Origin: Promethearchaeia archaeon
GTDB lineage: Archaea > Asgardarchaeota > Lokiarchaeia > Sigyniarchaeales > SOKP01
DNA: 42,244 bases
Assembly: GCA_029856155.1 (NCBI GenBank)
Contig: JAHQWL010000043.1
Location: forward strand, 1-42,244
Direction: 5' to 3'
Shown: positions 8,464 to 17,025 of the stretch, in pieces
Numbering within the stretch: the stretch's first letter is position 1
Layout: each line of letters begins with the position of its first letter
Position numbers and translations under genes: made by a program
The notes under the pieces: model-generated
What the model was told of the DNA's origin: nothing
The model's database searches: none
What the model saw: the letters and a program-made list of their open reading frames with translations, nothing else

Positions 8464-10893
8464 TTGAAGCTTGAGGATATTATAATTACGATTTCAGAAG
8501 GCTTTAAAGCCCCAGAATTTAAAGAACTTTTTTCTGAAACTAGATTGTATACTTTTTTAGTAGGAGCAGGAATCTCGATGGATCCTCCATCTTGTGTTCC
8601 TTCTGCAAGAATGTTTGTACATGAGTTGTTTACGTTTTATGCTCCTGAAGAGGAAATTGAGAAGTTATCATCATTAGAATCTTTAAGATATGAATTATTA
8701 GTTGAAAAAGTCCAGAATCTATTCGATAAGGAATTAAATTTCTTGGATTATCTAAGTAAAGTAAAAGAGCCAAATGCTATTCATTTATTTTTAGCAAATA
8801 TGGTAATGCGATATAATTATGTAATTACTACAAATTTTGATTATCTTATCGAATATGCGTTGAAGAAAAAACTCGATGTGTTTCCAACCTTTCATGATTA
8901 TCATAAAAAAGTTATGGTTATTATTACCAAAGAAGATTATCAGAATAAAGTATCTTTCCAGTTCCCAATCATTAAAATCCATGGATCTAAATGGGATGTG
9001 ATAAAAGGACGATCAACTAAAGATTCTTTAATAACTACTATAAGTTCTCTTGGACGTGAAAGGGAAAAAGGTGAAACATTTGCGATTGAACCATATAAAA
9101 AACCATTAATCAATGAAGTTATGAATGGAAGAGACTTAGTTATTATGGGTTATTCAGGGAGTGATGATTTTGATATCAGTCCAATGTTGAAAGAGTTGAG
9201 GAATATGAAAAGATTAATATGGATAGCGCATGATCACAACCTAACTCCAGGAAAAGAAGAGATTTTTAAATATAAATCAGTAGAAGATTTATCAGAATTA
9301 GGATCTTTTGAATTATCTAAATTAGATAAATTGTTACTAGAACTTGCTTCAAATAAAAACATAGAAGTTTACAAAATTAGAGCGATGACTATTGAATTTG
9401 TAAAAGAGCAATTAGCACCAATATTTAAGGAATCTTTTGAGTTACTAAGAAAAGATACTCCAGAGATTTTGAGTTTTGGTGATTATATGAAAAAAAATCA
9501 TTTTGAAGCATCAATTTCTTCTAAATATCGACTTGCTCATGAACTATTTTTTGAATTAGGAGATATAGAATCAGCAGAAAGAACAGCTCAGTTTGGTTTA
9601 GAGGAATCCACAAAAAAAGGTGATGAAATTAATCAAAACTATTTTATAAATGCTTTGGGGATAATTGACCTCTCCAAAGGAGACTATGATAAAGCCTTGG
9701 AATATTTCGAAAAATCTCTCAAATTAGCTGAAAAATTAAATCAAATTGTTGAAAAAATAGCAGTTCTTTTAAATATAGGAAATCTATATCAAAAAAAGAG
9801 TGACCTTAAGAATGCATTTAAATATTCATTTGAAGCCGCTGCTTTACTAAAAGAAGACACTCCAAATTTAATAAGATTTGCTGTTTTGAATAATTTGGGA
9901 ATTTTATATAGAGATAATGGAGATATCCCTAATGCAGTTAAAAATTTAGAATCTGCCCTTGAAATTACTGAAAAAACAGGAGATTTATCAAGAAAATCTT
10001 CATGCTTAAATAGCCTTTCTGGAATGAAAATTTCTCAAGGTCTATTAAACCCCGCTTTAAATTATGCCTCTGAAGCTCTTAAAATTAATGATCAATTAGG
10101 AGATTTAGACAGTATGTGCAATACACTAAATACTATTGGTAATATTTTTAAAACTGCAGGACAATACAGTCAAGCTATGCAATATTTAGAAAGAGCATAT
10201 CAAACAGCAACAAAAATTCAAAACTTGAACGCCAAAGCTCTTACATTAAATTCGATTGGTGTAATTTATTTTAATACGGGAAAACTCGATTTAGCTTTCG
10301 CAAAATATAATGAAAGTTTCAATATCAACAAAGATATAGGTGATTTATCGGGTCAAGCAACTAATTTAAATAATATTGGGATGTATTATCGCGCTAAACG
10401 GGATTTCAATAAGGCTTTTGAATTTTTTGATCAATCTATAACCCTGACTGAAAAAATTGGAGAAAAAACACATTTAGGCCTTCGGTATGGAAATAGAGCT
10501 TCTATATACGAAGCTAAGCGAGAATTTGAAAAAGCATTAGAAGATTATAAGAAAGCATTAAGTATTGAACAATCTCTAAAAAATTTAGAAGGAAGTGCAA
10601 ATCAACTTACTAATATTGGAGGAGTATTAGGGGATTTAGGTAGATATGATGAAACACTAGAAAATTATGAAAAAGCGTTGAATATTATGGAAAATTTAGG
10701 TAATAAACCTGGTATTGCCAGAGCACTAAATAATCTCGGTATAATATATTATAAATACAAGAAAGACCATGAGAAATCTATTGATTTTTTACAACGGGCA
10801 CTTGATATTTATAAAGAATTAAATATTCCTCAGATGATAATGACTACACAAAATAGCATAGATTCAATCAAAAAACAGGTTAATTTAAAGTGA
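8464..10893 (+). CDS. SIR2-like domain fused to about eleven TPR repeats
   Basis: An 809-residue soluble two-part protein. Residues 25-260 are a SIR2_2-type domain: GAGIS at 34-38, TTNFD at 122-126 (Asn124), KIHGS at 171-175 (His173) and MGYSGSDDFD at 228-237. These are the NAD-pocket residues of SIR2 NADases and deacetylases. Residues 260-345 look like a helical linker without Walker motifs. From about 350 to the end come eleven TPRs of 40-residue period (LNNLGxxYxxxGxxxxAxxxxxxAL), the kinesin-light-chain/LGN type that binds peptides. It is plausible as a sensor (TPR) driving an NAD-cleaving effector (SIR2), as in prokaryotic immune proteins, but no partner gene adjoins it. The start is a TTG with AAGGTT ahead; the next Met lies beyond GAGIS. 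Confidence 0.85.
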   Translation: MKLEDIIITISEGFKAPEFKELFSETRLYTFLVGAGISMDPPSCVPSARMFVHELFTFYAPEEEIEKLSSLESLRYELLVEKVQNLFDKELNFLDYLSKVKEPNAIHLFLANMVMRYNYVITTNFDYLIEYALKKKLDVFPTFHDYHKKVMVIITKEDYQNKVSFQFPIIKIHGSKWDVIKGRSTKDSLITTISSLGREREKGETFAIEPYKKPLINEVMNGRDLVIMGYSGSDDFDISPMLKELRNMKRLIWIAHDHNLTPGKEEIFKYKSVEDLSELGSFELSKLDKLLLELASNKNIEVYKIRAMTIEFVKEQLAPIFKESFELLRKDTPEILSFGDYMKKNHFEASISSKYRLAHELFFELGDIESAERTAQFGLEESTKKGDEINQNYFINALGIIDLSKGDYDKALEYFEKSLKLAEKLNQIVEKIAVLLNIGNLYQKKSDLKNAFKYSFEAAALLKEDTPNLIRFAVLNNLGILYRDNGDIPNAVKNLESALEITEKTGDLSRKSSCLNSLSGMKISQGLLNPALNYASEALKINDQLGDLDSMCNTLNTIGNIFKTAGQYSQAMQYLERAYQTATKIQNLNAKALTLNSIGVIYFNTGKLDLAFAKYNESFNINKDIGDLSGQATNLNNIGMYYRAKRDFNKAFEFFDQSITLTEKIGEKTHLGLRYGNRASIYEAKREFEKALEDYKKALSIEQSLKNLEGSANQLTNIGGVLGDLGRYDETLENYEKALNIMENLGNKPGIARALNNLGIIYYKYKKDHEKSIDFLQRALDIYKELNIPQMIMTTQNSIDSIKKQVNLK

Positions 10894-10943
10894 AAAATGG
10901 AGGAAATTGAAACTTAAGCTATAATATTTATGAAAAAGTAGAA

Positions 10944-11117
10944 TTAAACAATTTTATAGTCATCATCTTCGTCAGGTATTTTCCCTTTTTGGGGATAAAT
11001 CCGATGACGATATTTCTCTTCTTTCGTTAAAATGACACCGTATTCCTTTACTTCAGAATCCTTTGTTTTAGATTTCTTATTCCTCTTTGTTTTCTTTTTA
11101 TTTCTTTGCTTTTTCAT
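10944..11117 (-). CDS. small lysine-rich protein
   Basis: A 57-residue protein. About 20 residues of nearly pure K, R, N, Q and T (KKQRNKKKTKRNKKSKTK) lead into a short part with YGVILTKEEKYRHRIYPQKG and an acidic DEDDD tail. GGAGG lies eight bases before ATG 11117, which decides against the longer start at 11144. The basic arm suggests nucleic-acid contact and the rest has no family I know. Function unknown. Confidence 0.55.
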   Translation of the reverse strand: MKKQRNKKKTKRNKKSKTKDSEVKEYGVILTKEEKYRHRIYPQKGKIPDEDDDYKIV

Positions 11118-11144
11118 ATTTAGTTCCTCCGAATATTTATCCAT

Positions 11145-11451
11145 TTTATAATTAGTTAAAGTATAATTTTACAATATAATTATTGTTTCATCAATTTTAT
11201 GAAGAAACATATAAATTTTCGAGTTGTAATTTGAATAACTCTTGTCAGCACTCTAAATTTTTGTCAAATTTAAATTAAAATTCCCTTATAGATTCTTCTA
11301 TAAACTATTCTATAAAAGGTTATGTAATAATTTATTATCAATCCTATTTGATAGAAAAGACATGAATGGAACGGAGGTTTTACAACCTAAAACTAATGCA
11401 AAGGGTAAAAAGAGTAAAAAGGAAAGTGGAATTCTCATATAGAGAACAATA
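11145..11451. other. gene-free stretch, 307 bases
   Basis: No supported gene. It holds TTCTATAAA-CTA-TTCTATAAA as a short direct repeat near 11297-11317 and a 26-codon plus-strand frame at 11362-11442 with no ribosome site, which I do not accept as a gene. Confidence 0.4.
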
Positions 11452-11628
11452 TTAATCTACTTTTTCTAATTGTTCTTCTGGAACTTCTTCAAAATGAATA
11501 TTATATGTTTTCTCAGGATCAATTACCTTATATTGAATGAGTTTTCTTGGAATGATAATTACATAGTCAGGTCCCATTGAAGCTAATTTTTTCTTTTCTA
11601 AGGTAAATATCTTCTTCTCATTTTCCAT
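11452..11628 (-). CDS. small AbrB/SpoVT-like protein
   Basis: A 58-residue protein. The core GPDYVIIIPRKLIQYKVIDP followed by EKTYNIHFEE fits the swapped-hairpin AbrB/SpoVT/MazE pattern (strand, P-(K/R)-x-(L/I) helix, loop with D, second strand). An AbrB half-barrel would dimerise and may bind DNA or act as an antitoxin. No toxin gene adjoins it. The start ATG 11628 lacks a clear ribosome site. The frame is closed by TAA at 11452. The fold call is moderate, since the match is by eye and the protein is short. Confidence 0.5.
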   Translation of the reverse strand: MENEKKIFTLEKKKLASMGPDYVIIIPRKLIQYKVIDPEKTYNIHFEEVPEEQLEKVD

Positions 11629-11898
11629 AATCTAAAACATAAAGAATAGTTTTAATTATTTTTCATTATTTTTTATAGACATTCTAAATTTAGAGGAGGA
11701 ATATGTCTCTATAGAATTTCCTATAGATCCCCTAACTAACAACATACTCAAAATCTATATTAAATACTATAGAAATTAAGGTTATATTTAAATATTTATT
11801 TCTCTTCGATAAATAATTGAATCCATGAAATATGTAAAGAAAATGTCAAGTAGCTAAAAAAAATGTATTTTGATTTGCTAAAATTATCCTATAATTAT

Positions 11899-12675
11899 CT
11901 ATTCTTGACAATTTGGACAGTAGAATCCATGCCTTCCAGAAATTTCATAACGCTCTATTTCATAATCACATATTGGACAACGCTCTTCTTTCTTACGATG
12001 AGGAATAAGAAAATGATCGGGATATGTGCTTAAATCACCTTGTTTATTGATCCCAAATTGTAAGACTTCCTTAATATTAGTAAAAAGTTCTTTAACTTTA
12101 CTTTCATCAATTAAGTCTATTTTAGTCTTAGGATTTATTTTTGACTTGAATAGAATTTCATCAGAGTAAATATTTCCAATACCCGCAATAAAATCTTGAT
12201 TTAATAAAGCATTTTTAATAATCGCATTTCTTCTTTTTAATGCCCCCTTAAATTGCTCAAGACTCATTTTAAAAGCATCTGGTCCTAATTTCTTCTTTTT
12301 AATAAAATCCTCAATAGAGTCAGCAATGTCTATACTTCCAAACATTCTAAGAGAAATATATGCTAAATTAAAATCATTTTTAAAATGAAATACTACTTTA
12401 CTGTATTTAGGCTCATCATCTTTTGTATGATAATATTCTAAATCTCCAGTCATACCAAAGTGCATAATCAAATAATTTTGTCCAAGATTTACTAGAAGAT
12501 ATTTACCATGTCGAGTGGATGACTCAAATTTATGGTTTACAACAGATTTTCTCAGATGAATCTCATCTATATTCAGAACCCTATTATCTATTACATTAAC
12601 TGCTTTAATAATTTGATTCAATGATGTTTTATCAAAATACCTTTTGAAAGTCTCCACTTCGGGAAGTTCTGGCAA
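11899..12675 (-). CDS. Fpg/Nei family DNA glycosylase (AP lyase)
   Basis: Base-excision repair enzyme that removes oxidised bases and nicks the abasic site. All key parts are present: N-terminal PE (Pro2 nucleophile, Glu3) in PELPEVETF, Lys58 in RHGKYL, HFGMTG at 72-77, Arg109 in LRMFG, the helix-two-turn-helix QDFIAGIGNIYSDEILF at 160-176, and a zinc finger with Cys233, 236, 253 and 256 with Arg248 in the SGRHGFYC loop. The start codon is TTG, fixed by the catalytic Pro2. Length 258 is normal. The family is bacterial in the main and patchy in archaea, so transfer is likely. Substrate preference between 8-oxoG and oxidised pyrimidines cannot be told. Confidence 0.93.
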   Translation of the reverse strand: MPELPEVETFKRYFDKTSLNQIIKAVNVIDNRVLNIDEIHLRKSVVNHKFESSTRHGKYLLVNLGQNYLIMHFGMTGDLEYYHTKDDEPKYSKVVFHFKNDFNLAYISLRMFGSIDIADSIEDFIKKKKLGPDAFKMSLEQFKGALKRRNAIIKNALLNQDFIAGIGNIYSDEILFKSKINPKTKIDLIDESKVKELFTNIKEVLQFGINKQGDLSTYPDHFLIPHRKKEERCPICDYEIERYEISGRHGFYCPNCQE

Positions 12676-13185
12676 TATATTAAATATAATTATTAATGAA
12701 CTTTAAATTTAATTCCTCTATATGACTTGAAAGGCTTTAAAAGAAGAATATGTATATTAGATTAAATGGAATTATTCTCATAAAATTTTCTTCCTATTAT
12801 TTTTAATAAATATTTAATATTTCTTATGTTACAGAGACGATGTTGGTTATTAATAGGTAAATGGTGTAAGATTGAATCGCTATTTTGTTGAGAGGGTGAA
12901 ATGTATTAGAAGACTAACTATAATCTTAATATATATCATTAAGTCTTTAAAATGATAAGATGGTCCATTCTATTTAATAAAAAGTGTATTAAGATTGAAA
13001 TTAGATATAAATTTTAATTGATCGGTAAAAAGTATATAATTTATTATGTATCAACATAAATAATATACTATTTTAAAATAACCATATAACTTTTTTAGGG
13101 GCTTTTTCAATAAACCTAATATAGAAGGAGTTATTATTTAGTAACTTGATTTTTATCATTATAAGAATAGAGAAAATGATTTAAT
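12676..13185. other. gene-free stretch, 510 bases
   Basis: Divergent intergenic region between Fpg and the zinc-ribbon gene. It is very AT-rich, with stops in all frames and no tRNA-like or hairpin structure that I can find by eye. It presumably carries the two promoters. A structured non-coding RNA cannot be excluded. Confidence 0.4.
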
Positions 13186-14109
13186 ATGAAACAGAAGAGA
13201 GAGCACGTAAAATGTCCTGTTTGTGATTTTAGGTTTATTCCAGAATCTTTTCATTATGAAAAAACACATTTTGATCAAATAGAATCCCAGGGTGTGCTTA
13301 TAGAATTTCCAAATGGAAAGCATCAGCTTGAGCTTAAGCCATTCACTACAATCCGGGGTTCATATGTAACATATTGCCCTGAATGTGGATATCTGATAAG
13401 ATTTGTCGCGGAAATAGCTAGAAAAGAAGTAGTAGAAGATCCCTCTCTAATAAAAAAACTGGGGGGAATTAAGGAATTTGGGAAGACATATAAATATCAA
13501 TTTGCTTCAATTGAGAAGCCCTATATGGATTATTCAGATTATTTTATCGAAAAAGTAGATAATATCAAACTAAACATTAAGAAAGCTTTAGATGATGTAA
13601 ATTTTGACCATTGGGGAAGTTTCTATAATAAATGGAAAGAGGATAAATCAATTGATTCTTTTAAATTCTTAATACACTTTTACACAACTTTAATTGATTA
13701 TTTAGACTCCCAAGTTGAGGAGCATAATAATAAATCGGTGGCACAAAAAATTGAGGAATTACACTTACCCCAAAACCTTGAAATATTAACAAAAAAAGTA
13801 GGATATTTAAGAAATAAAATAGCTCATGAAGTATATGAACTAACTGAAGAGGAAGAACAGTTGGTAGAGAGTACGTTCACTCAATTCATGAGATATTTAA
13901 TAATAAAGCAATTAACTCCTTTAAATTTAAATAAAATTAGGATTGAACCTGAACACGATTTTATTGATATTAATAAAGTGAACTATGAAATCCAAGATTT
14001 TTTATATATATATTTAGAGAATTTATTACATATCAAAGAGTTTTATACCGTATTCTTAGGACCCTTATTAGAAGATCTTGGAGTTAGCAATCCTGATTAC
14101 AATCCCTAA
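13186..14109 (+). CDS. zinc-ribbon protein with HEPN-like C-terminal domain
   Basis: A 307-residue protein not assigned to a named family. Residues 10-13 (CPVC) and 64-67 (CPEC) can form one zinc ribbon with a long insertion between its knuckles. From about 120 on it is helical, with RNKIAH at 209-214 inside LRNKIAHEVYELTEEEE. This is the R-(N)-x(3)-H motif that marks HEPN domains, many of which are RNases or RNA-binding units of toxin, CRISPR and anti-phage systems. The helices before and after fit the four-helix HEPN fold. The catalytic reading is inference, because other all-helical families carry similar motifs. There is no ribosome site before the ATG. T7 at 14114-14120 follows the stop. 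Confidence 0.6.
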   Translation: MKQKREHVKCPVCDFRFIPESFHYEKTHFDQIESQGVLIEFPNGKHQLELKPFTTIRGSYVTYCPECGYLIRFVAEIARKEVVEDPSLIKKLGGIKEFGKTYKYQFASIEKPYMDYSDYFIEKVDNIKLNIKKALDDVNFDHWGSFYNKWKEDKSIDSFKFLIHFYTTLIDYLDSQVEEHNNKSVAQKIEELHLPQNLEILTKKVGYLRNKIAHEVYELTEEEEQLVESTFTQFMRYLIIKQLTPLNLNKIRIEPEHDFIDINKVNYEIQDFLYIYLENLLHIKEFYTVFLGPLLEDLGVSNPDYNP

Positions 14110-14113
14110 TAAC

Positions 14114-14120
14114 TTTTTTT
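14114..14120 (+). terminator. T-tract after the HEPN-like gene
   Basis: Seven T in a row, starting five bases past the stop codon, fitting archaeal oligo-T termination. Confidence 0.35.
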
Positions 14121-14303
14121 AAAGATAATTGAAAAATATCGCTTAAGATCTCTAAATCTTACGAGAAAAGCTGGGATATTTTCTTTATATTTTTTGAATT
14201 CTTCTCCAAATCTTTGAATTAATTACCTTTCTTTTATAAATTTAAGGTATATGTTTATTCCTATCATAAATATTAAAAAGTAGACAACTGAATACTTTAA
14301 ATT

Positions 14304-14314
14304 AAAAAAAAAAA
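14304..14314 (-). terminator. T-tract (minus) after the 58-residue membrane protein
   Basis: Eleven A on the plus strand, which is T11 in the transcript of the minus-strand gene that ends at 14334. A T10 tract on the plus strand at 14326-14335 lies beside it, so the convergent gap is closed in both directions. Confidence 0.4.
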
Positions 14315-14333
14315 TTTAAATTTAGTTTTTTTT

Positions 14334-14510
14334 TTATTGGTCAGAATACCAGACTAACAAAATTCCAAAAAGAGAAAGAAATAATGCTATAAATATTGTA
14401 AATGTAAACATCTCTGGATTGTTTATAAGAGCCGATATAGGTGTTTGGATTGCAAGGTAAATAAGAAGAATTCCTAAAATTTGGCTTGTATTTAGGTTAT
14501 TATCTTTCAT
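14334..14510 (-). CDS. 58-residue two-helix membrane protein
   Basis: Reads MKDNNLNTSQ, then a hydrophobic helix at about residues 11-26 (ILGILLIYLAIQTPIS), a short loop ALINNPEMF and a second helix at 36-54 ending GILLVWYSDQ. Two membrane spans with a tight turn. No clear ribosome site precedes the ATG, and the next upstream ATG is out of frame. The T11 tract just past its stop supports a real minus-strand transcript. Function unknown. Confidence 0.55.
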   Translation of the reverse strand: MKDNNLNTSQILGILLIYLAIQTPISALINNPEMFTFTIFIALFLSLFGILLVWYSDQ

Positions 14511-14708
14511 AATTTTTCATATTTTGTATTTTAATAACTAATTTCACATAGTTATGAAATATTCTTTATATTCTAAAAAATATAAAATTTCATATGAAGG
14601 AAAGCAGATTTTTTTTTGATTAATAAGATTAATTATTTAAAGATGACAATTCAAAATAATAATGAGATTCTTTGATCTATGATATCATAATTTTTTGGAG
14701 GTTTTAAA

Positions 14709-15704
14709 ATGGAATGGAGAATTAAATATATTTTTAATTTTACAGAAGAAATAACTTGGAAAAGTGGTTATGCTCAATTTGGGTTTCATGATTATAAAGG
14801 AAATTTCTATGTTTTGCAGCATGGTAATCATTGGTTTGGACAATTTACTAAGAATAATGAATTTCTTTGGACTGCGGGTTCCACGAATCCTAAATTAAGT
14901 AATAAACACATTCATTTTGATTTAAAAAATCCTAGATACATTTCAAAATCCCCTATAGATGAATCTTTAATAGTATCAAGTGGAGGCAATAATAAAATAT
15001 TCAAGCTATTTCCTGAAGAAGATAAGGTTGATGTGTTTATAGATACTGAAAAATTTGGATTAAAAGATATTGGGAATTGCGTCTTCGATAAGGAAGGTAA
15101 TATATGGATAAACGAAATTACTGGATATAGGATATGGCAATTTGATCCAGAAGGTCAGAAGAAAGTTACATTAGGCAACGGAAAAACTGGTTTTCAAAGT
15201 GAACCAACTAAATTCGAGGATGTACAATTTAATTGGATTTATGATATAAGATTAGGACCAGATGGCAATTTATACATACTTGATAGTCGGAATTATGCAG
15301 TTAGGATGATTGATTTTGAAGAAGAAGTCGTTAATCTAATTGTTGGCACAGGAGAGCCTGGTTATTCTGGTGAAGGTGGATTAGCTAAAAAAGCCAAGCT
15401 TGGTTCCGATCCCAATGAACAGTTTGATGGACCATGGGCAATATCCTTGGATGAAGAAGGAAATATTTTTATTGGTGATACTCATAACCATGTTGTTCGT
15501 ATGGTTGAAAAAAAGAAAAAAAAGTACATTATCTCAACCATAGCAGGAAATCCAGATTATGTACCCTCAAAAAGAAATTCTGTTAATGAGACTAATCCTT
15601 TTAAATTAAATCTTCCTAAGATTTGCAGCATGGATTACTATAATAATGAATTATTTATTCCCGAATGGGATGGAGATCTTATAGTACTTGAAAAGATCGA
15701 ATAA
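14709..15704 (+). CDS. NHL-repeat beta-propeller protein
   Basis: A 331-residue soluble protein made of repeated NHL blades. The clearest are GNCVFDKEGNIWINEITGYR, DIRLGPDGNLYILDSRNYAVR and AISLDEEGNIFIGDTHNHVVR, each a strand with DxxGN(I/L)Y/W/F followed by D/E-x-x-N-x-x-(V/I)R. VGTGEPGYSGEGG and IAGNPDYVPSKRN form the loops typical of NHL and SMP-30-like propellers. There is no signal peptide, so it is cytosolic. Propellers of this kind bind proteins or small ligands, or act as lactonases; no catalytic set is clear. Start supported by GGAGG eight bases before ATG. The next gene downstream is a broken TrmO-like frame. Confidence 0.75.
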   Translation: MEWRIKYIFNFTEEITWKSGYAQFGFHDYKGNFYVLQHGNHWFGQFTKNNEFLWTAGSTNPKLSNKHIHFDLKNPRYISKSPIDESLIVSSGGNNKIFKLFPEEDKVDVFIDTEKFGLKDIGNCVFDKEGNIWINEITGYRIWQFDPEGQKKVTLGNGKTGFQSEPTKFEDVQFNWIYDIRLGPDGNLYILDSRNYAVRMIDFEEEVVNLIVGTGEPGYSGEGGLAKKAKLGSDPNEQFDGPWAISLDEEGNIFIGDTHNHVVRMVEKKKKKYIISTIAGNPDYVPSKRNSVNETNPFKLNLPKICSMDYYNNELFIPEWDGDLIVLEKIE

Positions 15705-15724
15705 GTATCAAATTTCTTTTTTAA

Positions 15725-15957
15725 ACAGTATTTCAAGATTCAGAACCAGTTGGAATTTTACCAACGAGGGCACCGATTCATCCAAATCCTATTGGTTTGA
15801 CATTAGGTGTGTTAATGAAGGTGAAGACAATGTTCTTTGGGTGAATTATCTTGATGTTTATAATAATACTCCTGTCTTGGATATTAAAGCTTATCCAGAT
15901 TGGGAGCACGGGATTTGCTTTATATTTGAAGATTTTAGAGTTCCAAAATGGTTATAG
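15725..15957 (+). pseudogene. truncated, frameshifted TrmO-like (UPF0066) remnant
   Basis: Two pieces of the tRNA methyltransferase O family lie in different frames. In one frame (codons at 15743-15805) DSEPVGILPTRAPIHPNPIGLTL matches the SAM-binding TR(S/A)PxRPNPIGL motif. It then hits a stop, while the neighbouring frame continues with NEGEDNVLWVNYLD and VYNNTPVLDIKAYPDWEHG, the conserved D-x-x-x-x-TPVLDIKPY motif, to TAG 15957. Joining them needs a -1 shift near 15800-15815. The N-terminal third of the family is absent, because the NHL gene ends at 15704 and a stop lies at 15722. So this is a decayed gene, unless the shift is a sequencing error. Confidence 0.65.
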
Positions 15958-16072
15958 AAAAATATACTAAGTTAAAATATTAATAAAACATAAAGAATTA
16001 TTTAAATAATTATATATTACTACTCGTTTGATCAATTCTAATAGTTAAAATCATGTCAATATAGGTGAAATA

Positions 16073-16921
16073 ATGACGATAGCAAAACTTAAGGATACTG
16101 AATTATATTATGATGAATATGGTTCAGGATTTCCATTTTTAATTATGCATGGTGGCTTAGGAATTGATCATACTTATCTTCATCCCACACTTGATCCTTT
16201 AGGAGATATTTTCAAATTGATTTTTTATGATCATAGAGGACATGGGCGTTCAGGTAGACCACCAATCAATACTATTATCTTTGAAAAACTTGCCGATGAT
16301 GCTAATGAATTACGGAAGATATTAGGATATGATAAATTGGGAGTTATAGGCAATTCTGCTGGTGGGTACGTTGCCTTAAACTACGCAATTCGTCATCCAA
16401 GTCATATAAGTTATCTGATACTTATAGATACTGCTCCTGCATTTGATTATATGGAAGAGTTGATGAAGAATGTACAAAATAAAAATCCAACCCCAGATCT
16501 TATAGAAACTTTAAATGCTCCAGTTGATCCTACTATAGAAGGATTTAGAAATCAATTTAAAATTTTACAACCGTTGTATTTCTACGAATTTACTCCTCAA
16601 GTAGAAGAGATGTGTAATAGGGTGATAGATAAAATGATAGTAAATCCCGAAGTGGCAGCCCTCAATAATATATTAATGCTAAAATATAATGTGATCTCAA
16701 AGCTTTCTAAAATTGAAGTACCTACATTAATTTTAGTGGGAAAAGACGATTTTGTGTGTCCACCTTCACAAGCTCAACGTATGCATGATAGTATTCCCAA
16801 TTCTGAGCTCTATATATTTGAGAAATGTGGTCATTATCCTTTTTATGAGGCGCCAGATGAATTTTTCAGAGTTTTGCATAATTGGTTCAAAAAAGTACAT
16901 CTTGAATTAAAGGGCTATTAA
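16073..16921 (+). CDS. alpha/beta hydrolase
   Basis: A 282-residue cytosolic alpha/beta hydrolase. HGGLGIDHTY provides the oxyanion loop, YDHRGHGRSGRP the conserved strand-4 turn, GNSAGGYVAL the nucleophile elbow with Ser, VGKDDFVCPPSQA the catalytic Asp and CGHYPFYEAP the catalytic His. The HGGxG start and the short cap resemble the proline iminopeptidase/lactonase branch, but the substrate cannot be named. GGTGA lies six bases before ATG. A methyltransferase follows on the same strand after 104 bases; they need not share a transcript. Confidence 0.87.
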   Translation: MTIAKLKDTELYYDEYGSGFPFLIMHGGLGIDHTYLHPTLDPLGDIFKLIFYDHRGHGRSGRPPINTIIFEKLADDANELRKILGYDKLGVIGNSAGGYVALNYAIRHPSHISYLILIDTAPAFDYMEELMKNVQNKNPTPDLIETLNAPVDPTIEGFRNQFKILQPLYFYEFTPQVEEMCNRVIDKMIVNPEVAALNNILMLKYNVISKLSKIEVPTLILVGKDDFVCPPSQAQRMHDSIPNSELYIFEKCGHYPFYEAPDEFFRVLHNWFKKVHLELKGY

Positions 16922-17025
16922 CAGTTTTAGAAAAAATATGTGCACTTTTTATACTGTACTTAGATATTTCGAAAATAGATAGTACAACTAGAGATATTTT
17001 TTAATAATATTAGTTTTATAAGGGT

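Noticed and set aside
8464..10893. Full NLR/Avs-type defence ATPase
   Set aside because: No Walker A or B motif between the SIR2 and TPR parts, so only a SIR2-TPR protein is supported.
11362..11442. 26-codon lysine-rich plus-strand frame
   Set aside because: No ribosome site, no conserved feature; too short to support alone.
11694..11714. Strong GAGGAGGA ribosome site followed by ATG and a stop after three codons
   Set aside because: Could be a leader or decayed gene start, but no coding sequence follows in any frame; judged a chance purine run.
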